DNA from: Lepus europaeus
Taxonomy: Eukaryota > Chordata > Mammalia > Lagomorpha > Leporidae
Reading direction: 5' to 3'
Assembly: GCF_033115175.1 (NCBI RefSeq)
Contig: NC_084831.1
Span: 74,781,502-74,845,501 of the forward strand
DNA length: 64,000 nt
Each line of letters begins with the position of its first letter. The stretch's first letter is position 1. The position numbers and the translations under genes were made by a program. Below, piece after piece: positions 11,889-23,589 of this stretch. Under the pieces are notes generated by a model. That model was not told the DNA's origin. It worked only from the letters and a program-made list of their open reading frames with translations, and made no database searches.

Positions 11889-12209
11889 GCGGCATATGCT
11901 TGGCTTAGGGCTTAGGATGCCAGTTGGGATCCCTGCAGCCCACATCACAGTGCCTGAGTTTGAGTACCAGCTTCACGCCTGAAGAGCTTCCTGCTCATAC
12001 ACGTCCTATGAATCAGCTGGTGATGGCCCACGTGGATGGGTCCCTGTCACCCATGTGGGAAACCTGGATTAAGTTCCCGGCTCCCACCTCCATCCTGGGT
12101 TAACCCTGCCATTGAGGGCCTTTGAGGAATGAACCAGCAGATGAGAGTGCTCTTTCTCTCTCTCACGCTCTCTCTGCCTCTTAAATAAATAAAGTTTAAA
12201 AAAAAAAAA
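11889..12209 (+). repeat. CSINE (older subtype), sense
   Basis: Runs from a diverged head ('cttggcttagggcttaggat') through 'tgatggcccacgtggatggg', 'cacccatgtgggaaacctgg' and 'aggaatgaaccagcagatga' to an A-tail ('taaataaataaagtttaaaa'). The 'gtgggaaacctggattaagt' motif marks the older subtype also seen at 13.8 kb and 58.7/60.9 kb. Confidence 0.85.
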
Positions 12210-12785
12210 TCCTCCATGCTTGAGCAGAGGAACTCATGTTTCTTTACCACTTTAGTTTAGTAAACATGAAAAACATTAATTCAAAGTCTGGAGAAGGCAG
12301 TGCTGTGCTTTACCCCAGCAGGAGACAAATTGGTGCCTGGCAGGGAAAATTACATGTAGAAAAGTGATGCAGAAAAGATAAGGATGTTCCCTGGTTATTG
12401 ATTTATTCTGCAAATGTTCTTTAACGTTTACTATGTTCCAGACACCAAGCTAGGCCCTGGAAGATAAGTAGATATGTAAAAAAATGGATATTACAGGCAC
12501 ATATGTGCACCTGTACAGATAATAGGGCTACAAAGGAAAACAGTAAGCTCTGCCCAGTGAAATCTGTGTAAGTTCCATAAGTACATTGACTCTTGAGCTG
12601 AGTCCTAAATGATACAAGTTTATTTTGCCCTAATTTTGTTTAGAACATTAAAGATTGTTTAAAAGTACAAAATAAATTAGAAAGCTAAGTCACTCCTCCT
12701 TCACAAGGAAAGTGTTTTCTACAGGACATAGTTGGTCCAAAAAGAATAATCTAGTAGATACCAAATAAATGAATAGAGGTATATG
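12210..12785. other. single-copy sequence with L2-like motif
   Basis: At 12400-12480, 'aatgttctttaacgtttact', 'atgttccagacaccaagctagg' in part and 'ccctggaagataag' resemble an ancient L2/MIR3-class end. The remainder has no recognisable content. Confidence 0.45.
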
Positions 12786-12789
12786 GTAT

Positions 12790-12990
12790 CCAGATTCTAT
12801 CTAAATTTGAATTCTGGCTTAATTATTTCCTAGCAGAATGACCTTGGATAAGTCATACCTCAGTTTTCTTCGCTGATAAAACTATCTACTTCATAAGAGC
12901 TGTGGTTAGGAACAAATAGGATAATGTGTGTTAAATGCTTAGCCCAATACCAGGCATATAGTTACAAAGGTTAGCTATTAGAATCATTAT
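12790..12990 (+). repeat. MIR, sense
   Basis: 'gaattctggcttaattattt', 'gaccttggataagtcatacc', 'tcagttttcttcgctgataa' and the tail 'tgcttagcccaataccagg' follow the MIR order well. Confidence 0.8.
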
Positions 12991-13794
12991 AATATAATGT
13001 AGTATAAGCCCATGTATGATTTTTTTGAAATGCTCAGCATCAAAAAGAGGATCATATATTTCAAAGCACTTATTAATGAAAACTTAGATAATTAAAACAA
13101 AAAGGAAATCTCAAACCTAATATGCCTTGCATCATTTATGTTTCAGTTTTGCATTTTATTCCCACTCATCTTGGATAATGAAACCAGACCAGGTCTCATA
13201 ATTGCCCTTCTGCAACTAACTGTTCAGTATTCAGTTTCTTGAATTTTTCAGTGAGGTTCATCTTCCAGCCATAATGAATTAGCATAATACTACTGTGCTG
13301 ATGCTTACAATACTGCTTATTACCGGAGAGAATCATTCTCAGCAATGCATTTTGACTTTCAGTCATTGATTAAAACTGTGAATCTTAAATTTTCTTAAAC
13401 TGTGACCCTTAAATACATACACACTGTATACACAGACATCTCATTTAATAATAACCCATACATTATCGCATATTGCTATTGGAATTGCTTATTTTTATTC
13501 ATAAATAAGAAGGTCGAAAGTAACATCAGTGTGTATCACTACATTCTTTTTCGAAAAAAGTTGTCTCCAAAATCCTTTACAATTCTGTGATTATTCCTAT
13601 GAAATTAATGTGAAACTGATGTTTTAGTTTCTTCTACTGGGGAACTTTGCAGTCTCTTGACATATACTATGTCATTTCATTCTGTGCTTGCCTACCAGAA
13701 ACAACATATGGCTTTTCTATGTAATGAAAAGATAGACTATTCTATGAAAGAACTAATAGACTTTCTAAAATACAGTACAGCAGGAACACAGGAG
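12991..13794. other. single-copy AT-rich sequence
   Basis: No recognised repeat or gene. A 62-codon frame at 13402-13590 is AT-rich and unremarkable. Confidence 0.5.
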
Positions 13795-14100
13795 TTTGGC
13801 ACAATGATGAAGTTGCTGCTTGGGATGCCAGCATCCTATACCGCAGTTTCTGTTTCAAGTCCTGGCTCCTCTGCTTCTGCTTTAGCTTCCTGTTAATCCT
13901 GGGAGGCAGAAGACGATGGTTCAAATACTTGAGTCCCTGCCACCCACGTGGGAGACCCAGACTGCTTCAGGGTCCTGGCTGCGGCCTGGCCCAGTCATGG
14001 CTGTTTCGTACAATTGAGGAGTGAACCAGTAGATGGAAATGTCGCTTAGTCCATTTGTCTCTTTCTTTGTCTCTCTGCCGTTCAAATAAAATGAAAAATA
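13795..14100 (+). repeat. CSINE (older subtype), sense
   Basis: 'gtttggcacaatgatgaagt', 'tgcttgggatgccagcatcc', 'tgccacccacgtgggagacc', 'gaggagtgaaccagtagatg' and 'ctctgccgttcaaataaaat' give a complete sense copy of the older subtype. It has many private substitutions. Confidence 0.88.
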
Positions 14101-15354
14101 ATCAAATAAAAATGATTTAAAATGCAGTATAATGAAAGAAGAATTAGAGAAAAGTCATGTTAATAGAATAGCATAAGAACAAAAATACCTTATTATTTTC
14201 TAATATCTGATCAAACTGGAATAATAAACTTTACCAGACAGAAGCTATTTCCTCCTCTAAGCGTATTTGGGATCCATTGCCACACTCTATTGTAAAGGCA
14301 GGCACCGTGTCTGATTTCACAGGGCTGAAACACAGCAGCTGTGCTCTGAGACTCAAGTGTGAGTTGCTTGAGCAGTTCACCCTGGCTCCATCCCTCTGTT
14401 GTGGTCTGGGCCCTGGGCCACGATCTTGGGCAACACCTCACGCCACTGCACTTATTGTAGCTCCTCCAGTCTTCCCATTTCCAAGTCTTTTTCCCCAGAC
14501 TCACAGGTTGTTTGTGATTTATTGTAGAGAATGTTGGCTCTGTCTTCTTCCGGTGCTGCTCACCAGGTCAGGCCCAGAGATTCTGGCTTTCTCAATCTGA
14601 GTGTCTCATCTGGAATTAGCTGGCTGCTTTCCTTAACAAAAGAACCATTCATGGGTGATATTAAGTGTTGTTCCTCTGAGAAGCAAGAGTAGTGAGTGGT
14701 TTGTTTTCTTTTTTCACAAAATAGCATTTGGGACCCTTCCCCACTCCCCATCATGTAGGGTTTTGTTGTTGTTGTTGTTTTGTTTGTTTTTGCAACAAAT
14801 ATTTTCAAATGTGTCTTCGTGCAAAGCTGTTTAATCTTCACTTTCCTTCTAGGAATAAGTCCCATTACAGGAAGTGAACTCCAAGAAGGTGAAGCCGATA
14901 GCTACATAAATTAAATTCCAGTGTCTTCAGGAAAGAAAAAGCTTCAGATTTGTTAGTGGAGCCTCTGTCCATCATTTTTGCAGTATTGTGGAGAATACGG
15001 CAGAGATGGGAAGACTAGAGATGCATCGATGCTGATCTGGTTTTACTAGGGATGAAAAATAGATTCTGAGAACTTCAAACCAATGAGTTTGACATCAGGC
15101 CCAGCAAAATGTAGACAGAATTATTAAAGTACAAGTGAGCATTTTGAAAAGATGGCAATGACTATTAAGAATCAGTAGGGTTCACTAAGAACAAAGCAGC
15201 CTCAAGTAAACTAATTTACTTTTCCTCTTCAAAAGAGAGGATAACTGGATTTGGGTAATTCTTTTAATCAAAATATTCGTATGTTCCCAGAAGATAAGTT
15301 GGAGCTAGTTTTTAAGTATGGTTAGAAAGTTTCCAAAATGGTAAAATTATTTCC
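14101..15354. other. single-copy sequence, no gene seen
   Basis: Overlapping frames of 97-107 codons on both strands at 14.2-14.9 kb resemble nothing I know and lack any splice context I can defend. A (TTG)n microsatellite followed by TTTG units lies at 14762-14790. Confidence 0.5.
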
Positions 15355-15590
15355 TTAAAAATGACTAAGAATGGACTTTGGAGTCAGACAGCCTTAGGGT
15401 TTTAAATTAAAGCCCTGCAACTTATTAGCCATGCAAATTAATGAAAGTTACATAGACTTCCTGGGCCTTAATTCCTCTAACTGTAATGAAGAATTACAAC
15501 TATGTGAAAAGGGAAGTTGTGCTTCTTAAATGACGTGATATACATAAAGTTCTTTTGACCTACCATGAAATGAGTGCTCAAAAACACGAT
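15355..15590 (+). repeat. MIR, sense
   Basis: 'tttggagtcagacagcctta', 'gccctgcaacttattagcc', 'cctgggccttaattcctcta' and 'aatgagtgctcaaaaacac' match MIR landmarks in order. Confidence 0.75.
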
Positions 15591-16679
15591 AGGTGTTATG
15601 TTTTATTCTCATTACTTAAGATGGATGAGAGGTGCCTGAGACATGCACTGGCACCTTTTTTTTTTTTTTTTGGCCAGTGATCTGAAAGAAAACACGGAGG
15701 GCACAGTGGTTATATTGGCAGGCTCCCTTCTCTGTTGTGTGCTCTTTCACAAAAGGGAGCATGGACTGTTTTGGCTGCTCTTGGTATCATTACTTTCTGA
15801 CAGAATGCATGTCCGTAGTAGCCACTCAGATGTCTTTTAAAGAATGACACAAAATGATATATAGTAATCAAGACATTGGATAGCAAAGTCAGGATTCAAA
15901 CATGTCACAAATAATTAGAACAACAGGCTGATACCAAAGATGACCTCCCCTATGGATGAATATAATATATTCATGTAGGGCATCAGTAAGAGATTTGATT
16001 AAACAGAATTTGGTACAAAAAGATTTAGATATCTTAGCTCCATAAAAGTTTAGGAACTAAGAATATGATAATGATGCCAGCCCCTCCTCAGACTGCATTT
16101 CCTGCCTCTGTAAAATTTTAAATGATTAGAAAGAAAGTCCAGAACACTACCCATGTATTTTGCATAATGAGACCACATTGCAAGTAATACATTCAACTCT
16201 GCCACATTTAGGAGAGCCACGGACAAACTGGCATCCATCCAATGTGGTGATAGGCCTTAAAAGCCATATCATATTATAATGATTAAAGGAATGCTCAGTT
16301 TGAAAAAAGAGTAGACTTAGGGAAAAATGATAGCCGTTTTTCAAATAGTTGAATAACTTTCATGTGGAATAGGGATTAAAGTTATCCTCAGAAGCTTCAG
16401 AAAAAAAATCATGCCCAAAAATAGACACTTCTGGAAGGTACTGGTCAAAAACAAGGAATCTCTCTATTTGAAATGAGAACAAATCATCTTAAAGATAGTA
16501 ATGTATTCTCTCCAAAGTTATTTGATTTTAATTTGTTTAGCAAATTATTACTGTCCATGTTTATGTGTATGCCATTCATAAACCTTACAAGCAAAGGAAA
16601 CCTTCAAGAGTTTATAGTTTAGTTGATTTATATCATTTACAGCTTTCACAGACATAAACACACCTCTAAACCTTTACTT
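15591..16679. other. single-copy AT-rich sequence
   Basis: A T14-15 run lies at 15657-15671. There are no recognised repeats or coding regions; the frames on the minus strand at 16.05-16.34 kb overlap each other and are chance frames. Confidence 0.5.
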
Positions 16680-16800
16680 AACAAATATTCATTGGGTACC
16701 ACTATATGCCAATTTCGTACTAGATGGTGGGCAAGTTGAAACAAAGACAGTGTTATCTGTATAAAAAAATCCCTGATTTCAGTAGGAAGTTGGATGAAAC
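16680..16800 (-). repeat. L2-like ancient repeat fragment
   Basis: 'aacaaatattcattgggtac' followed by 'cactatatgccaatttcgta' is a diverged form of the 'atttattgagcacctactatgtgcc' end found in L2-class elements (antisense). Confidence 0.45.
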
Positions 16801-16993
16801 TTTGGTGTTTGAGACTAAAAGCACTTTTTGAGATTGATTGAAATGACACTGTGGAATCAATGGTCTGAGAAAATTAAAAGCCCACCGGAGTAAATTAACA
16901 AAGTGCATTGAAATTATAAGTCAAAGACATACCCTTTACATCTACTGAGATTCTGATACCGTTATACTTAATGAAAGAGAAATAATATATATG

Positions 16994-17484
16994 TACTTCA
17001 AAAAGTTCCTGGAAAATACTAAGTACTATAAAAATATCTTTTTTTTTTTCCCCAGAAGACTTATTTATTTATTAGAAAGAGTTACACAGAAAGAAGAAGG
17101 GACAGAGGGAGAGAGAGAGAGAGCTTCTATCCACTGGCTCACTTCTCAAATGGCCACAATGGCCTGGTCTGGGCCAGGCTGAAGCCAGGAGCCAGGAGCC
17201 TCCGCCACACGTCCCACAAGGATATAGAGGCCCAAGCACTTGGGCTGTCTTCCACTGCTTTCCCAGGCCATTAGCAAGGAGCTGGATTGGAAGTGGAGTG
17301 GCTGGGACTCGAACCGGTGCCCATAAGGGATTCCATCATTGTAGGTGGTGGCTTCACTCACTACACTACAACATTGGCCCCTATAAGAATATCTTGAATT
17401 ATATTAAGAAAAAAATATAGTTAGATTTCAAAGATTTTTGCACCAAAATCTTTAAGCTAAATTTTTCCAAAATTTTTGAAGTCC
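16994..17484. mobile_element. MITE-like DNA element split by a SINE
   Basis: The left end 'acttcaaaaagttcctggaa' (16994-17013) and the reverse complement of the right end ('ttccaaaatttttgaagt', about 17464-17481) form imperfect terminal inverted repeats. Between them, apart from the SINE, is AT-rich sequence with 'tttttgcaccaaaat'. A related right end recurs at about 32084-32110. I recognise the type as a common non-autonomous repeat in several mammalian orders but cannot name it with certainty. Confidence 0.55.
17041..17380 (-). repeat. CSINE, antisense, with TSD
   Basis: T-run, 'gacttatttatttattagaa', 'gaagccaggagccaggagcc', 'ggactcgaaccggtgcccat' and the head 'cactacaacattggccc'. The flanking duplication 'ctataaaaatatctt' (17026-17040) and 'ctataagaatatctt' (17381-17395) has one mismatch, which defines the element exactly and shows that it interrupts the MITE-like element. 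Confidence 0.95.
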
Positions 17485-19099
17485 CCTCAATATAATTTTG
17501 ACATGTTTCTAAAATCTTGTCTTGCCTCTTCAATACTTGAATTCTATTTACATATATGCCTATAGAGAGAGATGTAGCCAGCCACTTTTCAAATACCATT
17601 ATCAACAATGAAATTAAACAAGTAGTTATTGAGTGCCAACAGAATTCCCTGTCCTTTAGAAGTTTACAGACTACTACTCTTACTAACCTTTTCTGTTATG
17701 AAAAAGTAAAAGAATCATAACTTAGAGATGTATTTGATTCACTACCACAAATATTAAGAGCAAAATGTTATGTTCATGTTAAATATTTGAAGAACTTTGA
17801 TTTTCTTTGCCTTTTGTTTTGCAAACACTTGCTTTTAAAAAATGTTCATATACAATAATTTTTATGCTTAAAGAAGGCTATATGCTTAAGGAATGAACAT
17901 CAAAAAGAACCTACTTTTGCTAACTGGTTAATTAGAAGAGTATGGTTTCTAAAAAGGAAACAAACAGAAAGCGGTAGAACTGCCCGGTCCTGCTCTCTGC
18001 AGCCCAATCCTGATTCAGCAACTAGGTATTTGCCAGTAGCAATGAGCATTGTGTACTACAATGACGGTGCTGCTTAACTCGATACTGTTCCCACACCTCA
18101 GTTAGTCGGACCCAGTGCGTGGGTAACTCATGAAGTCACTGGGTACCTGACCGAAATATTGAAAGCAATGGAGGTTATGAGGGTTTAGAGACAGGTGGAA
18201 CTAGCTACATGATCACAGCCACGCCCACCTCTTAAAAGGTACGTGGCAATGGAATTCATGCCAATATGACACCTGTCTGTGTAGGAAAGTCATGACAAGA
18301 CAGAAGAGCGAGCTTCAGATCATAATAGTGTTGTGACTGCTCTCCCCAGCAGTCTCTCCCGGAACGGCTCAACACTCCTCTTTTCCTTGCATGCCAATTG
18401 GAATTTGAAGGCAGCTTGATAACTGTGTGTTGTGTGGACCCAGAATTACTCCTGATAAGGTAAGGGCAATTATATCTCTTGGTTTGATCGTTAGAGACAG
18501 ATTATATATTTCCTCCTGATCTTTCCTTTCAAATGTAGATGACTAGGGCAATCTTGAAAGCAAATTTCAAGATCTTGAACTTGGGAGTTAGCACTGTCTG
18601 GTGCCTGCTTTACAATGAGATATCCTTTCTCCGCAATAGCTGTCTGTTAAGGGATCTGGCTAATTGGATGCAGAAAAATCAGGAAGATGGTGGGCTGCGG
18701 TTGAGTGGAAGGAATGGTTTCAGAAAACCGTCTCAAGACAGCTCCTCTTCGGAGGCCTTACACGGTGATGGCTTAGTAGCCACCACCTATTTGCAGAGGC
18801 TTAACATATTGAGAAGGGAATCCAGATGATAAGTGAGACTGATCAGAGAAACCGTTTCCTCAGAGGAACTGAGCAGCCAGAGGAGGTGGCGGGATTGCAG
18901 GTGAGCCGAGGAAAGCCTCTCGTGGCAGAAGTTGACGTCTTTGACAAGTGATGGTCTCTGCTTCCATTCTGTTCTGTTCGATGAGGACTCCCAAAGTTTT
19001 ACCCAAACCTCGAGGGCCTGGCTGCTCTTCTCTCTCTCCTCATCTCCCTGATCTTGAGTTATGAGATCCTTGTCTCTTAAAATAAAACTCCATTTGTTA
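17485..19099. other. single-copy sequence, no gene seen
   Basis: 17600-17680 holds a weak L2-like motif. 17950-18460 is mixed-composition single-copy DNA with a donor-like 'aaggtaaggg' near 18456; this alone does not support an exon. A 96-codon frame at 18539-18829 has no recognisable similarity. Confidence 0.45.
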
Positions 19100-19700
19100 A
19101 AGCCTTTGCAAAATTAAGACCATCAAAACTAATTGTTTGTTAGCATCAAATAAACAACTTTTTTTTTTAAGTTTGATGAATTGTTTGTAAGCTCTAATCA
19201 AGTGGGTGGAGTCGGAAAGGAGGGGAGGAAACCCACTGAAACAATATATGTGATTTGTTTGCATTATTATGGGAGATAATTACAAAGCAAGTGCTCAAAA
19301 GCTTCTCTTTATCTTTATAGCAGAAGAGGGGGAAAAAAGGGGAGAGCAAAAGCACAAGAATACCCAGCCATTGTCAGCTGCTGTCTAAAATATTGCTGGA
19401 GTCACAATTGTCGAACATTAGCATTACTAGGAATGCCGGGGACAGAAGTGTCACGTTGAATGTGGAGTGATGACTTCATAGGAAGGCAAAGCCGAGGATA
19501 TGACCAGTTTGCAGTCACAGAGAAATCAGCTTTAATTAATTTGAGTGCCAGCTCTGTGTATAATTACACAGCATGAGAGTTTGCATGCAAATGCAGAAAT
19601 GCTGATTGTTCAAATACTTGCACTTGCTCATTAATATGTTGGGACTAAGCAGGGCTGGCAAGCAGACAGAGTACAGCACACACAGTGCCTGCAGGCTAAT
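19100..19700. promoter_or_regulatory. candidate developmental enhancer block
   Basis: Repeat-free and dense in transcription-factor cores: forkhead-type 'aaataaacaac' (19148-19158) and 'attgtttgtaag', homeodomain 'gataattacaaag' (about 19275), 'tttaattaatttg' (19531-19543) and 'ataattacac' (19560-19569), a perfect POU octamer 'atgcaaat' (19585-19592), E-box 'cagctg' (about 19376) and 'gctcattaatatg' (about 19627). Such clustering is typical of deeply conserved non-coding elements near developmental regulators. No target gene can be named from the window. Confidence 0.45.
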
Positions 19701-21328
19701 TTGTATTATACTGTAGTTAGCAAACAGATTTCAGATGTTTCTCCTTTCTTTAAATAATAAGCACAGAAATATGTATGTCATTTTCATCGGTGACATACCT
19801 TGTTTTCTTCTTGATTAAAATAAAATGTTTTGGGTTTTTAAAAAACTGTTGAGGGCACAATAAACATTACTATAGCACTGGTTTCTAACTATTTGATGTC
19901 AGGAACAATTATAACAGTTCTTAGATATTTCTATTTGACATTACATGTAATTGTCCAAACTGGTCATATTTCAAATTGGGCAAAACTGCATTCAAGCAAG
20001 GTAAATTTATCATTAAATCCAAGGAGGGCCAAAGCTATGGTCACAACTGGATTGCCTACTTGCCTACTGAATTTAGTATCTGGCGGGCAGCAGCAACCAG
20101 GTCCAGGGGCTTCAGGAAAAGGATTGATTTCTTTGTGAAAGTACCTCATCCTCCAATGTCCTGAGGTGAGATTTTCCATTCTGACCTCTGAATCTCTAAG
20201 CAGAGATCAGCTTCAACCAAATTGCCAACCACCTTGACAATGCCCCAGGGGAAAAAAATCTCCCTAAATCACAACCCCAGGAATAAGCTGGTGCTTCCTT
20301 CAGAAAGATCTACTACTAACATTGCTATCTGCTTTCTTGCCAACCGTTCAAAGCACTTCAATTTTACAAATATTTATAGCACGCCTAATTCTATCAGAAC
20401 ATGCAAAGCAGAGGAGATGATTATAAGCCGGATAGACACAGTCCCCAAAGTGGGCACCTCTCTTTTCTCCCAGGAATTGTCTTAGGAAGGAACCCAACTC
20501 AGTGTCTCCAGGAAATAAGTGCTGTTAGTTGTTATTACCTTGGGGAAGCACACAGCACAGAAACTGGAATGTGTGGCCCTCCATAGATGCAGCTCTCACA
20601 GCCCTTTTTGGGAGACTAGCTTGCTTCCTGGTATCGCTTTAACCGCCTCGTCCTGTAAGATGAAGGGTGTTGCCGCTTCCCCCAGGGTTGAATGTAAGTT
20701 GTAAAGGCTACATGAAAGAGGCAGGCCCCAAAGTTCTATCAGAACAGACAGAAGAGGAAGACTGCCATACAGAAAGCCTTTATCTGTAAGAAGAATCGTT
20801 TCTCAAGGAAGAAACGTGGGCATAGCATACAGATGGAGACAAGACATTTCACACCATTGTGCCTCCCCCAGAGTAGGCAGGCATCTACCTAAGTGCTGAC
20901 AACATGTCAGGCTGGGGAACACCAACTATAGCGCATGGTCTCTTCTTCCTAAAAATGTGTTCAAAGAATCTACTGCCAAAGACTTCCTATAGATATAGGG
21001 TATGTGTATGTTCAATGATGGAAAGTGACAGTAAAAACACTCATATACCAGCTAGGTTCCAACTTCCCTCTTAAAGCAGTCATAGCTCTTTCATCTTGCA
21101 TATGAAAAATACATAGGAAGGGATGAGAAAACCTAAGAAAGAACACAGAGTATCTTCATAATGTACAACATAGAAGTTTGGGGCATTGGTGAATTGCGAG
21201 TATCCTGAGCTCAAACAAATTTGTTCTCATAGCTCTATCATCATAAGACACCCATGATCAGAAAACAAAACCAAAAATAAGCTAGAAAGAAATTACCAAA
21301 ATATGTATGCATTAAAAAAATGCATCTA
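19701..21328. other. single-copy sequence, no gene seen
   Basis: Several 60-87-codon frames overlap at 19.9-20.7 kb in multiple reading frames without recognisable similarity. No lagomorph repeat is present. Confidence 0.5.
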
Positions 21329-21645
21329 AGGGCCAGCATTGTGGTGCCCCAAGTTAAGCTGCCACCTGCAATACTGACATCCCTTATCAGAGCATTGGTT
21401 TGAGTTGCATTGCTCTGCTTCCAATCCTGCTCCCAGCTAATGTACCTGGGAAAGCAGCAGATGATGGCTCAAGTGCTTGGGCCATTGCCATCCATATGAG
21501 AGACCTGGATGGAATTCCTGACTCCTGGCTTTGGCCAGATACAGACCTGGGTGTTACCGGCATTTGGAGAGTGGACCAACAGATAGAAGATCTCTCTGTG
21601 TGTGTCTCCAACTCTCTCCCTCTGCCACTCTGCCTATCCAAAAAC
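21329..21645 (+). repeat. CSINE, sense
   Basis: Head 'gggccagcattgtggtgccc', body 'gatggctcaagtgcttgggc', 'ggagagtggaccaacagata' and a short tail at 'ctctgcctatccaaaaac'. It abuts the next SINE tail to tail. Confidence 0.92.
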
Positions 21646-21915
21646 AGTTACAGAAAGAGAGGGAGAGACACAGATCTTTCATCATTGGTTTACCCTCTCT
21701 CCCCACCAAATGTAACAACAGCCAGGGCTGGGCCAAGCTGAAGTCAAATCTAGGAACTCCATCTGGGTCTCCCACATGGGTAGCAGGGACCCAACTTGGG
21801 GTCATTTTCCACTGCTTTCCCAGGCACATTAGCAAGGAGATGGATCAGAAGGGAAGCAGCTGGGACTCGAAAGGCACCCATGTGGGATGCTAGCGTAGGA
21901 GGTGGCTCTCTCTCT

Positions 21916-21947
<32 letters not shown>

Positions 21948-22304
21948 GACAGGCAGAGTTACACAGTGAGAGAGAGAGAGACAGAGAGAAAGGTCTTCCT
22001 TCCATTGGTTCACCCCCCAAATGGCCACTACAAACCAGCCGGCGCTGCGCCAATCCGAAGCCAGGAGCCAGTCACTTCCTCCTGGTCTCCCATGCGAGTG
22101 CAAGGCCCAAGGACCTGGGCCATTTCCACTGCCTTCCTGGGCTACAGCAGAGAGCTGGCCTGGAAGAGAAGCAACCAGGACAGAACCAGCGCTCCAACCA
22201 GGACTAGAACCCGGGGTGCCAGCGCCGCAGGTGGAGGATTAGCCTAGTGAGCCGTGGCGCCGGCCAAGAGGTAACTTAACCCAGTGCTCCACAATGCCAG
22301 CCCC
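21646..22304 (-). repeat. CSINE, antisense, split by a younger CSINE
   Basis: The first part (21646-21908) runs from the tail ('gttacagaaagagagggaga') to 'gggatgctagcgtaggaggt'. The element resumes at 22266 with 'aagaggtaacttaacccagt' and ends at 'acaatgccagcccc'. The join is consistent with one element interrupted by the copy at 21911-22265. Confidence 0.88.
21911..22265 (-). repeat. young CSINE nested in an older CSINE
   Basis: A long T-tract (about 21922-21948), 'gacaggcagagttacacagt', 'gaccaggagga'-type body, 'gactagaacccggggtgcca' and the head 'tgagccgtggcgccggcc'. Its well-preserved head and tail contrast with the host SINE. Short flanking sequences 'aggaggtggc' and 'aagaggtaac' are a plausible imperfect TSD. 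Confidence 0.9.
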
Positions 22305-22867
22305 AGGACAAAAATATCTAAAAATGTATGTTATGTGAATATATTTGTATTTTTACTAAAGATAAGTGAATACACACACACACACACACACTTATGATAT
22401 TTTGTACCAAATAAATTCTAGTGTGGAGTTATGAGAATAAATGCAAGGACATATATTTGTGGCTGATGCAATTAATTCCATGAAGCTATTTAAGGGGTAG
22501 GGAGGAAAAAGAACAAATGCTTAGAGAAAAAGAAGAAAATTTATTCTGGAGGTGGAAAGGGTTCAGGAGACCTGGGGAAGGTCTCGCCTCAGAAATGAAG
22601 GAAGTTTGTGAGCCACTGTAGAAGCACACCTGGTCAGGGTGGCTGAGAGTGATCCACTGTGCTGATGGCTGCAGAATGAGACCTGTAGAAGGACTGCAAG
22701 CAGCGATGATTCAGCCACAATGAGGTCAACATAGAACTTTTTCCATAGATTCCTGGATGCAGAGTACATTTTGCAAGGGCGTGAGAAGAATGAAGGAGAG
22801 AATCATTGAAATTAACAATGAGTGGGATTTCTATTCAGATAGGGAAGGGGTGAAATAGGACAAACAG
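22305..22867. other. single-copy sequence with (CA)n
   Basis: A (CA)11 microsatellite lies at 22371-22391. No gene or further repeat is recognised. Confidence 0.6.
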
Positions 22868-22869
22868 GT

Positions 22870-23219
22870 TTTTTTTTTTTTATTTAAAGATTTGTTTATT
22901 TTTATTTGAAAAGCAGAGTTACATAGAGGCAGAGGCAGAGAGAGAGAGAGAAAGGGAGAGAGGTCTTCCACCTGCTGGTTCACTCTCCAGATGGCTGCAA
23001 CAGCTGGAGCTGCGCCGATCCAAAGTCAAGAGCCAGAGCTTCTTCCAGGTCTCCCACATGGGTGCAGTGGCCCAAGGACTTGGGCCATCTTCTACTGCTT
23101 TCCCAGGCCACAGCAGAGAGCTGGATCGGAAGTGGGGCAGCCAGGACTCGAACCAGCACCCATATGGATTGCCAGCACCACAGGCAGTGGCTTTACCAGA
23201 TACCCCACAATGCCAGCCC
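22870..23219 (-). repeat. CSINE, antisense, full length
   Basis: T-run, 'atttgaaaagcagagttaca', 'ctgctggttcactctccaga', 'gactcgaaccagcacccat' and the head 'ccccacaatgccagccca'. Confidence 0.93.
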
Positions 23220-23344
23220 AACAAAAAGTTTTTAAGAAAATGGAGATCGGACCATGTTTGTAGGAGAGAAAATAACTAGATAAGCAGAAGTAATTGAAGT
23301 TGTGAGAAGAAATGTGTCATTAATGAGCCATGCTTCTGTTTTTT

Positions 23345-23570
23345 GTTTTCTTTTTTTTTTTTTTTTTGAACTTTTATTTTCAGTTTATTTTAAAGACAGT
23401 GGGGCAGAGGAAGGGACAGAGACAGACAAAGAGAAAAAGTTCCCATCCCGTAAGTCCATTCCCCCAAATGCCTACAACTGTCAGGGCTGAGCCAGTCTGA
23501 AGCTAAGAGCACAGAACTCACACGCAGCCACTCCAATGTGTAGTTTTAACTGCTGTGCTTCAACACTCCC
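23345..23570 (-). repeat. diverged CSINE with internal deletion, antisense
   Basis: T18-type run, 'tttattttaaagacagtggg', 'ccccaaatgcctacaactgt', then a jump from 'agctaagagcacagaactca' to the head region 'ttttaactgctgtgcttcaa'. About 100 bp of the body is missing. Confidence 0.75.
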
Positions 23571-23589
23571 ACTATTATTATTATTATTT

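Noticed and set aside
18448-18470. Strong splice-donor-like 'aaggtaaggg'
   Set aside because: No acceptor or coding frame could be paired with it; donor-like strings are frequent by chance.
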